Source: Lophius americanus
Taxonomy: Eukaryota; Chordata; Actinopteri; Lophiiformes; Lophiidae
Direction of reading: 5' to 3'
DNA: 64,000 nt
Assembly: GCA_037951165.1 (NCBI GenBank)
Contig: JBBDHG010000024.1
Location: forward strand, 5,547,001 to 5,611,000
Below the pieces are notes generated by a model. It made no database searches. It saw only the letters and a list, made by a program, of their open reading frames with translations, and was not told the origin of the DNA. The position numbers and the translations under genes were made by a program. Positions 60,245 through 64,000 of this stretch are shown in pieces. How positions within the stretch are numbered: position 1 is the first letter of the stretch; each line of letters starts with the position of its first letter.

Positions 60245-60665
60245 CATCCAGAAACCTCCTCTTTGGTCTTCCCCTTGTTCTCTTACCTGGCAGCTTTATC
60301 TCTGATATCCTTCTATAAATATTTCCACTATCCTTCCTTTTCACGTCAGCAAACCATCTCAATCTGGCTCAATCTATTAGATCATCTCCAATGTTTTACT
60401 GGGGCTGTCCCTCTGATGTGATCGTTTCTAATCCTGTCCATCCTCGTCACTCCCAAAGAAAATCTTAACATCTTCAACTCTGCCTCCTCCAGCTCTGCCT
60501 CCTGTCTTTTGGTCAGAGCCGCCATCTCCAAGCCGTACAGAAGGGCTGGTCTCACTACCTTCTTGTAAACCTTTCCCTTCACTCTTGCTGCTACTCTTCT
60601 GTCACAGATAACTCCTGATACTCTTCTCCACCCACTCCACCCTGCCTGCAATCATTTCTTCACCT
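60245..60665 (-). mobile_element. Non-LTR retrotransposon ORF2 fragment
   Basis: The minus-strand frame 60,651-60,382 (89 residues, starting MQAGWSGWRRVSGVICDRRV) continues VKGKVYKKVVRPALLYGLEM, then KRQEAELEEAELKMLRFSLG and TRMDRIRNDHIRG. This is the conserved region just after the reverse-transcriptase core of a fish LINE, with RPALLYGLE and ELKMLR as hallmarks. The DNA continues to about 60,245 in disrupted frame. It lacks the catalytic reverse-transcriptase motif and endonuclease, so it is dead. It is probably RTE- or Rex-like; the clade is not certain. Confidence 0.85.
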
Positions 60666-60679
60666 CTTTTCCACAAATG

Positions 60680-60895
60680 GAAAAAATCCTTTGCTTTTAT
60701 TTTGAATCGTACTTCAAGTGTAGTGTCGTCTATTCATACGCCTTAACAGCAGGTGGCGATAAGGCCCTGTAATATAAACCATCTTTTCATTAAATAAATT
60801 TGAGAAGTCGAAAATTTTCTTCAATTTAGGTCGCGGCTTGTCATTAAGGGGTGATTGTGGGTCCCGAAACCAGACCGGTTGAGAACCACTGCTCT
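60680..60895. mobile_element. Probable DNA-element insertion inside the LINE
   Basis: The right end, GGGTGATTGTGGGTCCCGAAACCAGACCGGTTGAGAACCACTGCTCTAAG, resembles the terminus of a hAT-like miniature element (usual form: CCGGTTGAGAACCACTGCTxTA). Sequence of LINE character lies on both sides (60,245-60,665 and about 60,900-61,350), so the element may have split it. Confidence 0.45.
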
Positions 60896-60899
60896 AAGT

Positions 60900-61350
60900 C
60901 CCACTTACCCTACACCTACCCCATCAACTCCATGATAGAACAGTTTGCACCCACCTTAAATACTTCTAGCCTTGCTGCCTTTCCACCTGGTCCCTTGGAC
61001 ACACAGTATATTTACTTTACTTTTTTTCATCATATCAGCTTGTTTTCTACCTTTTCCTGTCATTGTGCCAACATAAAGTTCCTACTTTCACCCCTACTCT
61101 TCAGCCTTTCCTAATCTCTGTTATGTCCTGACACGTCTTCCCCCTCTAAGTCTTCTTTTTCTTTGACCAACAGTAGCATTGTTTCCGCTGACACTCTACT
61201 GGTTAACAATGCCAGTGGTGGTTTGGAATTCAGTTTTGGTTTCTGCATATTGGTCAGGCATAGGTTAACGTCAGATGCCCTTCCTGACACAGCCCTCCCA
61301 ATATATCCGGTCCTGGGGCAGCGCTAAAAGTACACCAACTTGTGACCCCT
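60900..61350 (-). mobile_element. Non-LTR retrotransposon end region (probable continuation)
   Basis: C/T-rich plus strand with AGATGCCCTTCCTGACACAGCCCTCCCAATATATCCGGTCCTGGG at about 61,273-61,318. This resembles the block (GGATGCCCTTCCTGACGCxACCCTCCCxATTTATCCGGGCTTGGGACC) that accompanies this LINE type in fish genomes. The orientation matches the ORF2 fragment at 60.25-60.66 kb. Confidence 0.55.
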
Positions 61351-61992
61351 TAGTGTCTGGGCTGTGACCCCTTAGAATATACTTATATTTACTGCCTCAG
61401 AATAGAACTTACTGCAGTAACCTGGTATTGCCAAATAGTGAAACTACATAGATTGAGAACTATGTTATAGGTTGTTTTTTAAACGTTTATTAATGAATTC
61501 TTCAGTATTTAAAACTTAATTAATAACCTAATGATATACCATTTATAAAGGTAGTCTTATTGTAAAGTGGTACCTTTTTTAAACAAATGCAGGATTGTTA
61601 AACGTCCACAACAAGTTGTTAAATTGAAATGCTAGAGAGTCATAAGTGACCAACTTCACACACAGAACAAGGACATTATCTAACGAATAGGACCATAATG
61701 TACAATAACTAAAATGAGAAAAGTAAAGAAATATGTTTACACTGCAGAATAATTCAATCAAAGATTGTTAAGTAGTATAATCTATCTATATATTTATAAA
61801 GATATAGACATAATATATCGTGTCTATGCTTTTTCAAGTTCAGATGTGTGTGCGATTATATTCTGTGTTGTCTAACCAATTCTAATCATTGTTGATAATA
61901 CAGAGAGACTTTAAGCCAGATGGCTTAAAAAGGCCAGACACCTTCAGATAATCAGAGCATGAAGTTGTCCTTGTGTTTCTGTCACTTGAGCA
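61351..61992 (+). promoter_or_regulatory. ido1: Upstream region of ido1
   Basis: The 640 bases before the ido1 start codon. A TATA-like TTAAAA (61,925-61,930) inside GGCTTAAAAAGG lies about 65 bases before the ATG, and CCAAT is at 61,876-61,880. The purine-rich GAGAAAAGTAAAGAAA (61,716-61,731) is a near, not exact, match to an interferon-response element. That would fit the interferon-inducible behaviour known for IDO genes, but one short near-match is weak evidence. Confidence 0.4.
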
Positions 61993-62085
61993 ATGGCTCG
62001 TCCTGTATCTGAAGGCAAGTCTCCTTTCTCTCTGGAGCACTATCATGTATCTGAGAGTTTTGGCTTCGCCATCCCTGATCCTCTG
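61993..62085 (+). CDS. ido1: Indoleamine 2,3-dioxygenase, first coding exon (partial gene)
   Basis: ATG at 61,993 (context GAGCAATGG) opens 31 codons ending at CTG/GTAAGTG, a strong phase-0 donor. The peptide contains SLEHYHVSESFGFAIPDPL. It lines up with the N terminus of vertebrate IDO proteins, where a YHI.EE.GF.LP.P/S-type segment ends the first exon at the same point. IDO is a cytosolic haem dioxygenase that opens the indole ring of L-tryptophan to give N-formylkynurenine, the first step of the kynurenine pathway, and is often interferon-induced. The haem ligand and active site are encoded by later exons, which I could not find up to the window edge, so intron 1 exceeds 1.9 kb. Tryptophan 2,3-dioxygenase is not a fit by sequence. 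The ido1/ido2 distinction cannot be made from one exon. Confidence 0.75.
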
Positions 62086-62993
62086 GTAAGTGAAAAAGCA
62101 AAATTTATAGTTTTTCTTCTATAAATCTATTATTTACTTTACAGTTTTAGCATTTTTACATTACACACCGTTATTCATTCTAAAACCATTGCCAGCAAGA
62201 GAAGTGAAGTCAAGGGTTAACACATAGAAAATCCTGAAACTGAAATAATCTACGCACACACATTGCTTCAATTTAAGTCTAATAGTTTTCACGCTATAAG
62301 TCCTTTGGAATAAATTTTCTGGGAGTTCAGATCAACTCTTTTTGAGCGTTCATGTAAGACTATTTTGTACTGTGTGGTACGGAGTCATTGTAGCCTCATA
62401 TAATTGCCTCATTTGAGTGAACAGACAACAGAATACAACATTTTGATTAGATCAAATGCCTTCCTTTTATTTCAGACGTTCATAATGTTTAGAAATCCAC
62501 GTTGTATGGATACGTACAACATCTGTAACAAATTACAATTAGATTAACTTTATTTAAATAATAGTGTTACAGTAAACATTCATATTTACAACAAACTGAT
62601 CCACAATCAGGACATTTTGTTGGTCTTTTGTGGGCCATAAATAAATGAGAAACATATAAAAAAGTGAGTAAATAAATGATAAAAAAACTTAATATCAACA
62701 GAAGTATAAAATGTTATAATACCATATCCCAACAATGCATTGCATTAACTGTTTCAAGGAAAATGTATTTAGTGCAAATATTTTACAAACATCCTTGTTC
62801 ACGCCATTGTCTCGGTAATGCAGGCAAGATATCCAGCCTCTAAATATTTTTAAGGACCTATTGAAAGTTTTAAGTGTCACAACAAATTAAACTTGTATTC
62901 CAGCATGAAACCCAAAGGAAACATGTCCAGTCAACATACATTCATTTTGTTCCAAAGCCTCAAACTCAACTCTGACTTTCTTCTGTTGAGCCA

Positions 62994-63033
62994 ACATAAA
63001 TGTTGGCTAAATATATATAGCCAACATTTATGT
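62994..63033. repeat. Perfect 16-base hairpin beside a (TA)n tract
   Basis: Arms ACATAAATGTTGGCTA (62,994-63,009) and TAGCCAACATTTATGT (63,018-63,033) are exact reverse complements with an 8-base loop. The left arm is itself nearly self-complementary (CCAACAT AA ATGTTGG), so two alternative foldings exist. Confidence 0.93.
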
Positions 63034-63047
63034 AGGTAATTATGTAT

Positions 63048-63048
<1 letters not shown>

Positions 63049-63121
<73 letters not shown>

Positions 63122-63124
63122 TAT
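63049..63124. repeat. (TA)n microsatellite
   Basis: About 75 bases of TA, interrupted once near the right end (TACA). Confidence 0.95.
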
Positions 63125-64000
63125 GCAAGACTCGTTTACTCAAATGTGAACAAGCACATTTCCATGGGTGGATAATCTTTTACTTAAGCAAGTATAAAAC
63201 CCTCTGATTGCAGTGGCTATGGGTATCATCATCATCAATTTAATACTGAAATTTACCCAAAAACGAACTTTTCAACTTTTCAAGTCCCTGTTTTCAAAAG
63301 ATAGATTGCTAGTGTTTTCATTCCTCCTTCCTCTATCAGGACTGAAACACTATAATAACATACATTTTTCTTGCAAAATTTGTGGCGAAAAGTCGCATGA
63401 AAAACCAAATTTGAAATGAGATTTTATTGTTTTGAAAAACCTTTTGAGAATTCATCAAAACAATTCCATTAACTCTCAGACCCTGATGTCCTTGGGATGA
63501 TTCCTTCTAGCTGTTTGTGGAGAGAGAAGATATTTGACAACATCATAGATGTGCTGGTTTATATTGCACTGCCTTAGCCTTAATGATTAAAAACATAAAA
63601 TAAAATATGTAATAGAAGCAGAAACTGCTATTAATGGACTTATTTATTTTTCTTTACATTTTACAACACGCTTGCATACTATAAGGTGTAAGTGCCATAA
63701 AATTTGTCTGGTCAGAGCACTCAACTGTGTTCATAGAGGATTCACGAGATCTAAAATACATGATTACTTACAGTTTATCATACATATATTTCTAAAGTTT
63801 CTATAAAATTCAACATACAAATATCTCAAAACATCTGGAGAGACATCCCCATCCGACTCTTGTGTTCTGCTCATGTGTCACTTTTACTGCTGTACTGTGT
63901 GGTGTGAGAATCTTCTGATGAACTCAAGCATAAAAACAGCACAATAACAACATTACCTTTATATCTACTTTAAGTACTGATCCGTACCTATTAGTACTTA

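Larger units (their letters stand above)
62086..64000 (+). other. ido1: ido1 intron 1 (start) to window edge
   Basis: No second exon (expected to encode LPD.Y..W..IA-type sequence) was found. The interval is AT-rich and holds the hairpin and (TA)n tract listed separately. Nothing else recognised. Confidence 0.5.

Noticed and set aside
60382..60651. An 89-residue cellular protein on the minus strand
   Set aside because: The sequence is the post-reverse-transcriptase region of a LINE.

Overview
The window looks like teleost fish genomic DNA. It is AT-rich and has spliced vertebrate genes with GT/AG introns, degraded fish-type transposable elements (Tc1-like, non-LTR, tRNA-derived SINE, hAT-like) and many (TA)n, (CA)n and triplet microsatellites. 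No prokaryotic or phage feature was seen. Most open reading frames are chance frames or repeat artefacts. The species cannot be named from the sequence alone.

Layout. Positions 1 to about 43,700 are a gene desert with no protein-coding exon I can support. This stretch holds a triplet-based minisatellite (3.7-4.4 kb), a wrecked Tc1-like transposon (12.1-12.6 kb), a second Tc1-like family (19.1-19.55 and 42.4 kb), a (CA)n tract (21.0 kb), a SINE (25.0-25.3 kb), pieces of three or more non-LTR elements, and two pairs of homologous but unidentified segments (7.8/9.95 kb and 29.7/42.6 kb). Several repeat-free stretches have the look of conserved non-coding elements, which I could not test.

Positions about 43.8-56.4 kb hold rhobtb2 on the minus strand. 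Nine coding exons join in a single frame of 2,082 bases (693 codons plus stop). They encode the atypical Rho-type GTPase with tandem BTB domains. I propose a 29-base 5' leader exon at 55.76 kb, a CpG-rich promoter at 55.97-56.31 kb and a long 3' UTR ending near 43.77 kb. Introns 7 and 8 are loaded with repeat fragments.

Positions 56.4-61.9 kb are intergenic, with one puzzling 38-codon frame ending at a splice donor (58.1-58.2 kb), L2-like debris and a non-LTR retrotransposon apparently split by a DNA-element insertion. At 61,993-62,085 on the plus strand is the first coding exon of an indoleamine 2,3-dioxygenase gene (ido1). The rest of that gene lies beyond the right edge. rhobtb2 and ido1 are therefore divergently transcribed. 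I see no reason to think they work in one pathway: the first is a CUL3-linked ubiquitin adaptor, the second the first enzyme of tryptophan breakdown.
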